This document shows, one piece after another, positions 1 to 8,495 of a stretch of DNA of 47,083 bases; within the stretch, counting starts at the first letter, position 1; every line of letters begins with the position of its first letter. A model generated the notes under the pieces. That model worked only from the letters and a program-made list of their open reading frames with translations. It was not told the DNA's origin and did no database searches. Position numbers and translations under genes: made by a program. The DNA is from Desulfosarcina cetonica JCM 12296 (GTDB lineage Bacteria > Desulfobacterota > Desulfobacteria > Desulfobacterales > Desulfosarcinaceae): positions 1 to 47,083 of the forward strand of contig NZ_BBCC01000030.1 in assembly GCF_001311845.1 (NCBI RefSeq). Direction: 5' to 3'.

Positions 1-145
1 AAAACACGACGGATGAGGCTTGACACGCTTCTGAAAGCGATTTAAGTTAAAGCGTTAAGCAGAAAGGCGCCATGGTTCGCCGACTTTACCATTTAATCGA
101 AAGATTCGGGTCATTTCCCATCAGGATCCGGAAAAGGAGTGACAG

Positions 146-325
146 ATGCCGGTTTATGAGTTTCAGTGTAAATGTGGCCACATTACCGAGGAACTGGTCA
201 GAATGGACACAAAGACGGTCGAGTGCCCCAAATGCCATGGTCAGGCAAAAAAAATCATTTCCGCCTGTAGTTTTGAATTGAAGGGCGGCGGATGGTATGC
301 CGACGGGTATGCCTCGAAAAAATAG
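146..325 (+). CDS. FmdB-family zinc ribbon protein
   Basis: A 59-residue protein that starts MPVYEF, the usual opening of the FmdB/CxxC_CxxC_SSSS small regulatory family. Two knuckles, CKCG near residue 8 and CPKC near residue 28, would bind one zinc ion. The tail is short and rich in Gly, Tyr and Lys and ends SKK. The start is fixed by AAGGAG seven bases upstream of the ATG. Family members are called putative regulators, originally from proximity to formamidase genes, but no target is established. It is followed by an inositol-phosphatase family gene on the same strand, after a gap of about 140 bases. The family call is firm; the function is unknown. Confidence 0.88.
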   Translation: MPVYEFQCKCGHITEELVRMDTKTVECPKCHGQAKKIISACSFELKGGGWYADGYASKK

Positions 326-464
326 CCGGCGCGCCCCGATCCATCACTTGTCGGGGCCACGATTATGTTCTTCCCACCTGGTTTGTTAACCCGTTGAAAA
401 GCATTTGATTGTGAGCGCTTGGTGGTCACAGGCCCAGTCAGCCACCCATCGACCAGGAGACAGC

Positions 465-1265
465 ATGTCACAGGATCCAAACCATGGGCTCGAAAACCTG
501 ATGGCGTTTGCCATTGATGCCATTCGGGGTGCCGGCCAAATCGCTTTGGAAAGCTTTAGCCGAAGCGGTGGCGTAACCAAGTTTGACGAAAATCTCGTCA
601 CTCGGGCGGAGCTTCAGATCAGCCAGGATTTCCAACGTCGCCTGGACCAGTCTTTTCCCGATCACCAGCTTTTTGACAGTCGCCGTCTGGATACGGATTA
701 TACGCATGACAGCCGCCGATACCTATGGATTTTTGATCCCATTGACGGCGTGGACAACTACCAGGCCGGGATCCCCATTTGGGGCATGTCTTTGGCGCTG
801 TTCGAAAATTTCTGGCCGGTGTACGGTGCGTTTTATATGCCGGCAACCGGGGATTTATTCCATGCCCAGGCTGGGGGACAGGCCCTCTGGGGCGAACGTA
901 CCATCCACATACCCGACGATCGCACCATTGACGATGAAAGCCTGATGTTCACCTTTTCCCGCTTTCATCGCTACTATGCATCTCATTTCCCGGGTAAGAT
1001 CAGAAACCTGGGCTGTACCGGCGCCCATCTATGCTACGTGGCCATGGGGCGGGCGGATGTCGCTGTCACGGCTAACGAAACGTTCCAGGATCTGGCGGCC
1101 ACACGGGTGATTGTCGAGGCGGCGGGGGGGCGATTCTATAAGACCAGCGGTGAGAAATTCTATCTTAATGACTACCTGAATGGGGAACGGATCGAAGAAC
1201 ACCTTTTGATTACCGCACCCGGAAACTGCCAGGCGGTGCTGGACAGCCTCGAAAAACGCACCTGA
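465..1265 (+). CDS. Inositol monophosphatase family protein
   Basis: A 266-residue protein of the Mg-dependent IMPase/FBPase/CysQ phosphatase fold. The central metal motif DPIDGVDN (D-P-I-D-G) is intact. The C-terminal element reads QDLAA where the family usually has WDxAA, followed by VIVEAAGGR. The first acidic metal pair (usually EE) is not obvious: the equivalent stretch reads DSRRLDTDY. It may therefore be a divergent or weak phosphatase. The start chosen is the ATG preceded by AGGAGA at about 455-460; a longer reading from 405 lacks a ribosome site and the family N-terminus. Substrate could be inositol phosphate, a sugar bisphosphate or PAP; the sequence does not decide. Confidence 0.85.
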   Translation: MSQDPNHGLENLMAFAIDAIRGAGQIALESFSRSGGVTKFDENLVTRAELQISQDFQRRLDQSFPDHQLFDSRRLDTDYTHDSRRYLWIFDPIDGVDNYQAGIPIWGMSLALFENFWPVYGAFYMPATGDLFHAQAGGQALWGERTIHIPDDRTIDDESLMFTFSRFHRYYASHFPGKIRNLGCTGAHLCYVAMGRADVAVTANETFQDLAATRVIVEAAGGRFYKTSGEKFYLNDYLNGERIEEHLLITAPGNCQAVLDSLEKRT

Positions 1266-1293
1266 ATCAGAGCCCCTCACATCGACGGGGCGA

Positions 1294-1464
1294 TTATTTG
1301 TTGTCTTCTTTTTCTATCACGCGCACATTCTCTGTGCGATAAATAAACACACAGATACTGAGACCTGCGGCGAACAGGGCGCAGAACAACAGAAAGTCGT
1401 CGGCGACCCGTTTCCAGGCCAGAAAGAAGACGAATGCGATGATCATTAGGAGTTTGGTGCTCAT
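1294..1464 (-). CDS. Small hydrophobic membrane protein
   Basis: A 56-residue ORF that starts MSTKLLMIIAFVFFLAW and ends in a charged tail (EKEDNK). Two hydrophobic stretches (about residues 4-16 and 24-39) separated by a short charged turn KRVADD suggest a hairpin of two membrane segments. It lies between two plus-strand genes and points the other way. The upstream sequence AGGAATCCCGGTCAGCCC gives only a distant Shine-Dalgarno, so translation is likely but not certain. No family is recognised. It was found by reading the minus strand directly, since it overlaps a longer out-of-frame reading. Confidence 0.55.
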   Translation of the reverse strand: MSTKLLMIIAFVFFLAWKRVADDFLLFCALFAAGLSICVFIYRTENVRVIEKEDNK

Positions 1465-1621
1465 GGGCTGACCGGGATTCCTTCATGTTCCGTCGAAGTC
1501 TCATTTTGAGTATCGGTTGTTTTCGCCTTGGCCTTGAGACCTTATTTTCCCGCAGGTAGTCCTTGCTGCCGTCGTGTCATCCACCAAGCCCACACCCGTG
1601 ACCCACCCAGGAGAATTGTGC

Positions 1622-3079
1622 ATGCATCAACAGACCCGTCGAATCATTGACTACTTTGAACAGATCAGCCGGATTCCACGCTGTTCCAAAAATGAAATGC
1701 AGATTGCCCGATGGCTTCGGCAGTGGGCCGAGAAAAAGGGATGGGCCGTGCAATCCGATGCCGCAGGCAACCTGGTGATCAAGGTGCCAGCCAGTCAGGG
1801 CGCTGAACAGGCTCCCCCGGTCATCCTTCAGGGCCATATGGACATGGTTTGTGAAAAGCGCGGTGGTTCCGGACACGATTTTTCCAAAGATCCGATCCGC
1901 CTGGTCGAAGACGGTCTTTGGTTGACCGCCGCCGAGACGACCTTGGGCGCCGACAACGGGATTGCCATCGCTCTCGCGTTGGCCCTTGTGGACACGCCTG
2001 CAATCGAGCATCCGCCCTTGGAGCTCTTTTTCACCGTCGACGAAGAGACCGGTTTGAACGGTGCCCTGCAAATGGACCCAACGATGCTGTCCGGAAAGAT
2101 CCTGATCAATCTGGATTCGGAAGAGGAGGGGCTGTTTGTCGTGGGCTGCGCGGGCGGTCGCGACACGACCCTCCGGCGGCCCTCACGATTCACGGCGCTG
2201 ACATTGCAACAGGACGGTCTTGCCATTTCCGCCCAAGGCATGCGCGGCGGACATAGCGGGATTGATATCGCCAAGCACAGGGCCAATGCCAACACGGTGA
2301 TGGCACGCCTTTTGGACGCCGCCAGAGCGCAAGGCCCCATTCAAATCGTCGACATCCTTGGCGGCACGGGCCGGAATGTGATTCCCCGCAGCTGCGAGGT
2401 TCGTCTGGCCTGCCCGTCGGGTCGGATAGCGGCGGTCGAACAAGCGGTCAGGCGGGCTGCCGAGACCATCCGAGCGGAGTTCAGTATGACGGACCCCGGG
2501 CTGACGATTCGTGTGGAGCGGTGGCGCAATGCCGATACGGGCTGCCGCGCGATGACCGAAGCCGATTCATCCGCAGCCATCGATCTGCTGTTGGCGCTGC
2601 CCAGCGGTCCGATTGAAATGAGCGCGGAATTTCCCCTGCTGGTGCAGACATCGACCAACCTTTCCATGGTTGCCATGGAGGCGGATGGCCTATGGGTGAT
2701 CACCAGTCAGCGCAGTTCGGTTCTATCCCGACTGGATGCCATCTGCCGCCAAGTTGCCGCCATCGGCAATCTTGCCGGCGCCCGGGTGGCGTCGGATGCC
2801 GGTTACCCGCCTTGGCCCATGAACCCGGATTCAGCCCTGCTGGAACGGTGCAAGACCCTGTATCGTGAACTTTTCGGTTCCGCAGCCGATGTTCAGGTGA
2901 TCCATGCCGGGTTGGAGTGCGGCGTCATCGGCGATCACTGCCCGGAAATGGACATGATTTCTTTGGGGCCCACCATCGAGAATCCGCATTCCCCCTCGGA
3001 ACGGCTCCATCTACCCTCTGTGGAAAAGGTATGGCAACTGCTGGTCGCGCTAATGGCGTCCTTTGGCAAACGATCCTGA
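1622..3079 (+). CDS. pepD: Aminoacyl-histidine dipeptidase (M20 family)
   Basis: A 485-residue cytosolic metallopeptidase that cleaves Xaa-His dipeptides such as carnosine and other unblocked dipeptides, using two zinc ions. The length matches PepD of the M20C group. The first zinc motif GHMDMV has H72 and D74; the Asp of TLGADNG bridges the metals; the catalytic/ligand Glu pair lies in TVDEETGL; and RGGHSGIDI belongs to the lid/dimerisation domain. The C-terminal ligand lies in HAGLECGVIG, typical for PepD. The start follows AGGAGAATTGTGC; an upstream in-frame GTG at 1574 would add 16 residues without family support. It converges with the J-domain gene, with about 30 bases between the stops. 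Confidence 0.95.
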   Translation: MHQQTRRIIDYFEQISRIPRCSKNEMQIARWLRQWAEKKGWAVQSDAAGNLVIKVPASQGAEQAPPVILQGHMDMVCEKRGGSGHDFSKDPIRLVEDGLWLTAAETTLGADNGIAIALALALVDTPAIEHPPLELFFTVDEETGLNGALQMDPTMLSGKILINLDSEEEGLFVVGCAGGRDTTLRRPSRFTALTLQQDGLAISAQGMRGGHSGIDIAKHRANANTVMARLLDAARAQGPIQIVDILGGTGRNVIPRSCEVRLACPSGRIAAVEQAVRRAAETIRAEFSMTDPGLTIRVERWRNADTGCRAMTEADSSAAIDLLLALPSGPIEMSAEFPLLVQTSTNLSMVAMEADGLWVITSQRSSVLSRLDAICRQVAAIGNLAGARVASDAGYPPWPMNPDSALLERCKTLYRELFGSAADVQVIHAGLECGVIGDHCPEMDMISLGPTIENPHSPSERLHLPSVEKVWQLLVALMASFGKRS

Positions 3080-3108
3080 AAGCGGAACCGACCCTGTCCG
3101 TTTTCGCG

Positions 3109-3726
3109 TTAGCGGCCTTTGCCGATGCCGCGAACCCGCCCCACGGGCTGGACCGGTTCAACGCGGGACGTGCCTTGGATTGACTCGACGTTGCTTCCGC
3201 CATGGCGTCCATAGGTCGCTACCGACCGACGGCGGCGGGTCGTGCGATGGGTTGTGGTATCGCGCGGGCCAAGCTCGGCACTGCCGGCCATTTCATCCAA
3301 CACCTGTTTGAAACTACGCCGCCGGGACGGCATGCTGTCGTCGGCCGATTCCGGCGGGATCGCTTCATTTTCCCTGCCTACAAACGCATTCAGCCTTTCA
3401 AAAAGGTGGTCTATCCAACTGCGGCCCGGGTCGCGTCCCGCGGTAGATGGGCGATGGCTGACGTCCGGGGCAGATTTGTGGGCGGTGGGCGGGGGATCGG
3501 CCTGGGGCGTCGGATCGGGACGTCGGGTGAAAAGGTACGGCTTGATCCGGGCGTAGGCGATGTTGATCTGTTTGAGTTGTTCCTCGGCCTGGGCTTTGGC
3601 GACGGATCCCTCGGGAAACTGGTCCGGATGCCAGCGCCGCACCAGACGCTTATATGCCTGCCGGGCCTCGGCCGTGTCTGCCCGGGGGCCAAGCCCGAGG
3701 ATTTTGAAACACGTCGTTAAATCCAT
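3109..3726 (-). CDS. J-domain (DnaJ-like) protein
   Basis: A 205-residue protein with an N-terminal J domain (about residues 1-65): DLTTCFKILGL, helix II with KRLVRRW, the invariant HPD in WHPDQFP, and helix III with QINIAYARI. The J domain stimulates the ATPase of Hsp70/DnaK. The remainder is a low-complexity, Pro/Arg-rich tail without Gly-rich or zinc-finger domains, so this is a type III J protein and not DnaJ itself. The chosen start, MDLTTC, puts the J domain at the very N-terminus as expected. The tail holds many RR and DP pairs and ends GIGKGR. The Hsp70 partner and client are not visible here. Confidence 0.85.
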   Translation of the reverse strand: MDLTTCFKILGLGPRADTAEARQAYKRLVRRWHPDQFPEGSVAKAQAEEQLKQINIAYARIKPYLFTRRPDPTPQADPPPTAHKSAPDVSHRPSTAGRDPGRSWIDHLFERLNAFVGRENEAIPPESADDSMPSRRRSFKQVLDEMAGSAELGPRDTTTHRTTRRRRSVATYGRHGGSNVESIQGTSRVEPVQPVGRVRGIGKGR

Positions 3727-3928
3727 GGTTGCTTTCCGGTTGTCCGGTTGATGGGGTCGGTTAGGGCGCCCCATATGCCATTTCCCCTTTATATCGGCAG
3801 TTATACCGGAGCGGTCAAGAATTACAAGACGTGGCGGCTGGCGGCCGGAACCGTAACGAGGGCCTTGACCCGGCCGACAAAAGTCTTTATTCATTCCGGC
3901 AAAATGCCATCGCCGCCAAGGAGTGACC

Positions 3929-4186
3929 ATGAAGAAAAAGCATCCCCTGACGATTTCCTATATTGTGTTTTACCTGCTTCTTTCCGAAGACACGTGGCGC
4001 ATTGCCGCCGGGTTTGTCTGTGCGGTCCTGTTTGGGCCATTGGTGACCCAAGGACGCGGTTTGCAGCGACCCGCCGAAATAATGGTCTGGATAATGGTCC
4101 TGGCCATTGGATGGTCGATAACGGCATGGCCGGCCAGGAAAATCACCTCCATGCTGAAACGGGCGATCCAAAAGGCCGGCCGATGA
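3929..4186 (+). CDS. Small integral membrane protein
   Basis: An 85-residue hydrophobic protein starting MKKKHPLTISYIVFYLLL. Three hydrophobic segments are visible: roughly residues 8-20, 25-38 (IAAGFVCAVLFGPLV) and 51-66 (IMVWIMVLAIGWSITAW), followed by a basic C-terminus. AAGGAG lies five bases upstream of the ATG, and a GTG two codons earlier is an unlikely start. No family was recognised. It stands alone between a minus-strand J-domain gene and a minus-strand receiver gene. Confidence 0.65.
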   Translation: MKKKHPLTISYIVFYLLLSEDTWRIAAGFVCAVLFGPLVTQGRGLQRPAEIMVWIMVLAIGWSITAWPARKITSMLKRAIQKAGR

Positions 4187-4204
4187 GGGGCCTGCTTTCG
4201 TCTT

Positions 4205-4591
4205 CTATCCGTTGCCGGCGGTGGCAAACCCGAGAATCTGGTTCAGGTGGGTTATCAAACGTTTCGCATCGGCCTGGCTTGGCCGCGGGGGAAGTTGCAT
4301 CAGGACGCCGAGCCCTTCACTGGCCTCGTGATAGTCGGCCTTGGAGAGTGAACTGACCAGCGCGCAGTTGATCATCGGGTTGATCGCCACCAGACGCTCG
4401 ATAAATTCGAGACCCGTCATGTCCGGCAAGGTTTCGTCGACCACCACCAGATCGGCCGCCTGGGCACGCAGGGTTTCCAGCGCCTGGTCACCGGTTTCTT
4501 TCCAGTCGATGGCGCCACCTTGGCTGCCAATGGCGGTGGAAAGATCGGCCAAATGGTTTCTGTCCGGAGTGACTAGTAAAACAGTGATCAA
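4205..4591 (-). CDS. Stand-alone receiver-domain protein
   Basis: A 128-residue CheY-like receiver domain with no output domain. The phosphoacceptor is D52 in VVVDETLPDMTG. The N-terminal acidic pocket is reduced to one Asp (TPDRN), and the usual Lys of the KP motif is replaced in QLPPRPS, so phosphorylation or its read-out may be atypical. Translation starts at TTG: the sequence AAAGGAGAAACCA directly precedes it and no ATG fits. The start is 13 bases after the stop of the NifX-like gene, so the two form a transcription unit behind the sigma-54 promoter at 5000-5015. It could signal redox or metal state alongside the NifX-like protein; that is inference. Confidence 0.8.
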   Translation of the reverse strand: MITVLLVTPDRNHLADLSTAIGSQGGAIDWKETGDQALETLRAQAADLVVVDETLPDMTGLEFIERLVAINPMINCALVSSLSKADYHEASEGLGVLMQLPPRPSQADAKRLITHLNQILGFATAGNG

Positions 4592-4604
4592 TGGTTTCTC
4601 CTTT

Positions 4605-4976
4605 TCAATGCGTGGAAGAGCTGTCGGTTTCAAATACGGCTCCCAAACAGCCCGGCATGATAAAAGCCGGTGCAAGCGATGTCCCCTGGGCGTATGCTCC
4701 AAGAACACGTTCCACTTTTCCGGTGATAAAGGGTATCAACCGGATGCCGCTTGCGGTGATAACGGCTGCCGGTGTCTGGGATACCGCCCCGCAGATGAGC
4801 ACCGCCACTTCCTGGTCGATCAGTGCTTTTGTGAGATTTGACGGCTGCTCGGGATCGAATGTCGCCTCTTCTCGATTGATGATGTGGCCCTGGTCGATGG
4901 TGACGATCAGCAACCGCCGGGCTGCGTCAAAGACCGGTGAAATACGATCTCCCCAAATCGTAATGGCAACTTTCAT
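4605..4976 (-). CDS. NifX/NafY-type dinitrogenase iron-molybdenum cofactor family protein
   Basis: A 123-residue single-domain protein of the NifX/NifB C-terminal (Nitro_FeMo-Co) family, which starts MKVAITIWGDRISPVFD, the diagnostic first strand and loop. The core continues with AVLICGAVSQ and IRLIPFITG. Family members bind Fe-S or Mo-Fe cofactor precursors; in sulfate reducers many copies lie outside nif clusters, with unknown cargo. The start is supported by GGAGGGG six bases upstream. No nif structural gene is in the window, so nitrogen fixation cannot be claimed. The gene is the first of a pair with the receiver protein and is driven by a near-consensus sigma-54 promoter. Confidence 0.85.
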   Translation of the reverse strand: MKVAITIWGDRISPVFDAARRLLIVTIDQGHIINREEATFDPEQPSNLTKALIDQEVAVLICGAVSQTPAAVITASGIRLIPFITGKVERVLGAYAQGTSLAPAFIMPGCLGAVFETDSSSTH

Positions 4977-4999
4977 AATTCCCCTCCAACTCGCGCAAT

Positions 5000-5015
5000 G
5001 GCAAAGCCCATGCCA
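5000..5015 (-). promoter_or_regulatory. Sigma-54 (-24/-12) promoter
   Basis: On the minus strand the sequence CTGGCATGGGCTTTGCC matches the sigma-54 consensus YTGGCACGRNNNTTGCW at nearly all informative positions, with the essential GG and GC separated by exactly ten bases. It ends about 25 bases before the ATG of the NifX-like gene, which would give a short leader still containing the ribosome site. A sigma-54 activator gene lies immediately upstream on the same strand and is the natural candidate regulator. Confidence 0.75.
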
Positions 5016-5159
5016 GAGCGCCAAAAAAGCCAGGAAGGGGTGAATGAATTGAATTTATAGGAAGTTGGGCCAAGGCGTCAAGGAATCTCATTCATCATCG
5101 ACCTGCGAGTATCGCAAAACTGCATCCCCATGTAGGACCCTTTGCGCCCCATCTACCGC

Positions 5160-6560
5160 TCAATCGGTGGTTTGGGACGTTTTTTGTTTTCCCGAGGCCG
5201 AACGGCCATCGATATCCGGCAGGTGAATTCCCAGTTTTTTGATTTTTCGGAAAAGGGTGCTCTTGTGCATGCCCAACGCCTTGGCGGCCGCCAAACGATT
5301 GTAGCCATGATCCTTTAAGGTGTTGAGGATGGCCACGGCCTCGGTGCTGTTGAGGGTCTGGGCCAATGGCGGCGTCCGGTCTCGGGGAAGGGGGGACTGA
5401 CCGCCAAATCCGCCGGGAAGGTGACGGATTTCGATGGGGCCGGCCGAGCACAAGACAAAGGCATGTTCGATAATGTTCTCCAGCTCCCGGATGTTACCGG
5501 GATAGTCGTGACACATGAGTACCCGCAAGACATCGGGATCCACGCCGGTGACGGCCTTTGCTCGCAAAAGGTTCATCCTTTCGACAAAGTGCTCGATCAG
5601 GAGCGGAATGTCCTCTTTGCGGTTACGCAGGGGGGGCAGGACCATGCGGACGACGTTGATGCGGTAGAACAGATCCGGACGGAATTTCCCCTCGGCCACC
5701 AGATCGGCGAGACGCCTGTTGGTGGCGGCAATCACGCGGACGTCCGATTTTACCTGGCGAACCGATCCAAGGGGCGTGAATGCGTGCGTTTCGAGAACAC
5801 GCAGAAGTTTGACCTGAAATGCCGGGCTGGTCTCACCGATCTCGTCGAGCAGGATCGTGCCGCCTTGGGTGACTTCGAAATAACCGGGTTTGTCCCGTGT
5901 GGCATGGGTAAAGGCACCCGATTTGTAACCGAACAATTCGGATTCGAGCAGGGTGTCCGGCAGGGCACTGCAGTTGATGGCCACAAAGGGCTTTTCCTTG
6001 CGGGGGCTGGCATTATGGATGGCCCGCGCCAGAAGCTCCTTGCCCGTTCCGGTTTCGCCCTCCAGAAGAACCGTGCTGTTGCTTTCCGCGACCATGGGCA
6101 GGATGGCCATCATCTCATGCATGACCCGGTTGCGGCTGACGATATCACCCATTTGGATGCGCCCGTCCAGACGCTTGCGTAGCGCTTCGACCAGGCTGTA
6201 ATCCCGAAAGGTCTCCACCCCGCCCAGGATTTTCCCACTCTTACTTTTTAAAGGCGCGGTGGAAACCGTGATGGGGATGCGTTTTTTTTGGCTGTTGACG
6301 ATATACGTGGTGGTGTTGGTCAGGGTGGAGCCTTCCTGCATGGTCCGTTTCAGCGCGCAGTCCGACTCACACATGTTGGCGCGAAACACTTCCCAGCAAT
6401 GCCGACCGATGGCCTCCTCCCGGCGGATGCCGGTGATTTCCTCGGCGGCGCGGTTGAACGACATGATTCGCCAGTCATGATCGACGGTAAAGACACCGTC
6501 GGAAATGCTTTCCAGGATGATCTCGGTCACGTTGTCCGGTATGGGCTTGGGTCTGGGCAT
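5160..6560 (-). CDS. PAS-domain sigma-54-dependent transcriptional activator
   Basis: A protein of about 466 residues: PAS domain (about 10-125), AAA+ sigma-54 interaction domain (about 140-370) and Fis-type helix-turn-helix at the C-terminus ([20 protein letters not shown]). Walker A is GETGTGKE (168-175) and Walker B is [10 protein letters not shown]. The sigma-54 contact loop reads GAFTHA (215-220) where GAFTGA is canonical. The PAS domain carries three cysteines (C55, C64, C68) that could sense redox state or bind a metal; this is inference. The start is ambiguous: the ATG at 6560 abuts GAGGGG, and an in-frame TTG at 6578 lacks a ribosome site. It probably activates the adjacent sigma-54 promoter. 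Confidence 0.92.
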   Translation of the reverse strand: MPRPKPIPDNVTEIILESISDGVFTVDHDWRIMSFNRAAEEITGIRREEAIGRHCWEVFRANMCESDCALKRTMQEGSTLTNTTTYIVNSQKKRIPITVSTAPLKSKSGKILGGVETFRDYSLVEALRKRLDGRIQMGDIVSRNRVMHEMMAILPMVAESNSTVLLEGETGTGKELLARAIHNASPRKEKPFVAINCSALPDTLLESELFGYKSGAFTHATRDKPGYFEVTQGGTILLDEIGETSPAFQVKLLRVLETHAFTPLGSVRQVKSDVRVIAATNRRLADLVAEGKFRPDLFYRINVVRMVLPPLRNRKEDIPLLIEHFVERMNLLRAKAVTGVDPDVLRVLMCHDYPGNIRELENIIEHAFVLCSAGPIEIRHLPGGFGGQSPLPRDRTPPLAQTLNSTEAVAILNTLKDHGYNRLAAAKALGMHKSTLFRKIKKLGIHLPDIDGRSASGKQKTSQTTD

Positions 6561-6736
6561 CCCCTCGATATCAACCAAATTTTTTTATTTCTGATGGGTA
6601 ATAGGGAAACACATGCGACGAAGGTTTAATGGCAACGGCTGCCATCACCGATCATTTTGCGTATATACTCTATTTGAAGGGGAAGTTCCAGCCCATTATT
6701 ACCGGGAGGGGAATGCATTGGCGCGACGAATCCGTC

Positions 6737-7102
6737 TTATTTGATGCAGCGCAAGTGGCGTTGATCGCAGCGCCAGGCTTCGAAGGCATCCAGATGGGAC
6801 AACAGATCCCTGCACTCCAGGCGCAGCATGCGAATCTGCCAGATGGCCGTGGGTTTGATGCGGTCATTGAAGATCTGAAAAATGCTGCCGCGGCCACAGG
6901 GATCCAGCCGGCTCAAAAGGTCGAGAAGATTTTCAACGGTGGGGAAATAATCGTCGATGTCGACGGGATCGCTCACGATCCGAGAGGCCAGATCCTTGAG
7001 GGTCCGATAGGTCCGGGGATGGTGGGTCGTCGCGGCACGCGTGGCCATCAGCGCGGTTTTCCAGCGGGCTTCCAGGTCGGCTTTGGTCAGTTGATTGTCC
7101 AT
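6737..7102 (-). CDS. Conserved-looking hypothetical protein downstream of the CCG Fe-S protein
   Basis: A 121-residue predicted cytosolic, mostly helical protein with many Arg and Asp residues and no recognised domain. It contains scattered cysteines (LDPCGRGS, RLECRDLL, AWRCDQ) without a clear metal motif. The start at 7102 is preceded by GGGGAG with good spacing. An in-frame ATG at 7150, just after AGAGGGGC, would add 16 residues. It lies just behind the heterodisulfide-reductase-like gene on the same strand and is probably co-transcribed, suggesting a role with that redox protein. The function is unknown. Confidence 0.6.
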   Translation of the reverse strand: MDNQLTKADLEARWKTALMATRAATTHHPRTYRTLKDLASRIVSDPVDIDDYFPTVENLLDLLSRLDPCGRGSIFQIFNDRIKPTAIWQIRMLRLECRDLLSHLDAFEAWRCDQRHLRCIK

Positions 7103-7176
7103 AAAATACGGCTCCCCATCGATGGACCAGAGGGGCACGGCGGCATCCATGCCCCTCTGGCCATCGGTTTGGGTGT

Positions 7177-8495
7177 TTACATGGCCGTTTCGGGGTGGAA
7201 CACGGCCACCTCCTTGAGATCATCCAAAAGGTATTCCCGTTCATTGGGACCGAGGACCCCCAAGGAAAGACAGATCAAGGTCCACAGGTGGACGACGCCG
7301 TAGTTGCCGCCATAATGTTCACTCAGTTCATGAATCTGAGCATGGCAGTTGTGGCAGGCGGCGATGCAATAGTCTGCACCGGTGGTCTGAATCTGATTGT
7401 CCTTGAGCTGACCGTATTTGAGCCGTTCGTCCTTGAATCCCGACTGCAGGAATCCACCGCCGCCGCCGCAGCAGAAGTTGTTGGAGCGGTTCGGATACAT
7501 GTCGACGAAATTCTCTTCACCGACCACGGACTTGACCACAAAACGCAGGTCTTCGGCAACGGAATCCCCATAGCTCTTGCGGATAATCTGGCAGGGGTCC
7601 TGGACGGTGAATTTGATCTTCAGGTCCTTGTTCCAGTCCGGATTCACCTTGAGGCGTCCCTCACGGATCCATTTGGCGTAATACTCATAGATGCTTTTGA
7701 CTTCAAAGTTATGGGCAATTTTGAATTTGTTCAGTCCGGCCCGGACTGAGAAAGTTACGTGCCCTCACTCGGTGTTGAGGAACGTTTTGCACCCCAATTT
7801 ATCCGCCTGATTGGCCGTTGTGGTGGTGATGTGTTTCCAGGCATCGTCATCGGCCAGGAACATGCAGTAATTTTCTCCCGCCCATCCCTGGCTGCCATAG
7901 GTCCAATCCACGCCGGCCAAGTGCAGGATCTTCCACAGGGGAACCATCTCGTCAGGCTCGGTGACCGGTTCACGTGAGTTCTGGTTGAGAAAAAACTCGG
8001 CCCCTTCTTTGTCGATGGGGGCTTGCATTTCTGCAAATTCCGGCTGGGCCTCACGGTACTCTTCGAGTACATCCTCCACGACGAATTGAAAATCATCGGG
8101 GGACGTCCCATGGCGCTGGTACTTTCGTTACGCAGGGCCATGTCGCAGGATCCTAAAATGCCCTTGGGCCGCTCTTCGCGGGGGCGCAACTGCCGAGCGT
8201 TATAGACCAGTTGCGGGATGTCGATCTGCATGGGGCAGACATAAATACAACGCTGACACATGGAACACATCCAGGGCCAGTCCGACTTGGCGATTTCATC
8301 ATCCAGCCCCAGGGCCGCCATGCGCAGGAATTTTCGAGGATCCATGTTGGCCAGGCCGGTGGCCGGGCATCCCGAGGAACAGGCCCCGCAGGTCAGGCAG
8401 AGGTTTAAATTTCCTCCTTCCGGTAGAACCTCTTTTACTTTGTCGATAAACGTCTGTTTTTTCTTACTACCCAATTGAATGGGGGCGTCAAGCAT
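7177..8495 (-). CDS. Selenocysteine-containing HdrD-like Fe-S oxidoreductase (CCG domain), one frameshift
   Basis: The restored product is 439 residues. The N-terminal third has two [4Fe-4S] motifs, CLTCGACSSGCP and CSMCQRCIYVCP. The C-terminal half is a CCG domain as in HdrB/HdrD/DsrK, with NNFCCGGGGGF and CHNCH. Two breaks interrupt the frame. At 8107-8109 a base is missing from a G run (ATGGGACG; GGGG restores the frame to GTSPDDFQF). At 7765-7767 an in-frame TGA (codon 244) sits where the family has the Cys of the TECGH motif: the reading is LNTE-stop-GHVTFSVRAGLNKF, and the frame stays open to a good C-terminus. This is best read as selenocysteine. The start follows AAGGAGG. The role is inferred: electron transfer to or from a thiol/disulfide or quinone in sulfate-reducer energy metabolism. 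Confidence 0.82.
7732..7748 (-). promoter_or_regulatory. Candidate bacterial SECIS hairpin
   Basis: On the minus strand the sequence CAGTCCGGGCCGGACTG forms a 6-7 bp perfect stem with a small G-starting loop. It begins 16 bases after the in-frame TGA of the Fe-S oxidoreductase, in the distance range and with the apical G expected of bacterial SECIS elements read by SelB. The hairpin is itself coding (SVRAGLN). No folding program was run. Confidence 0.6.

Noticed and set aside
4605..4976. Nitrogen-fixation cluster
   Set aside because: A single NifX-like gene without nifHDK, nifE, nifN or nifB. The family is widespread outside nif loci in sulfate reducers.
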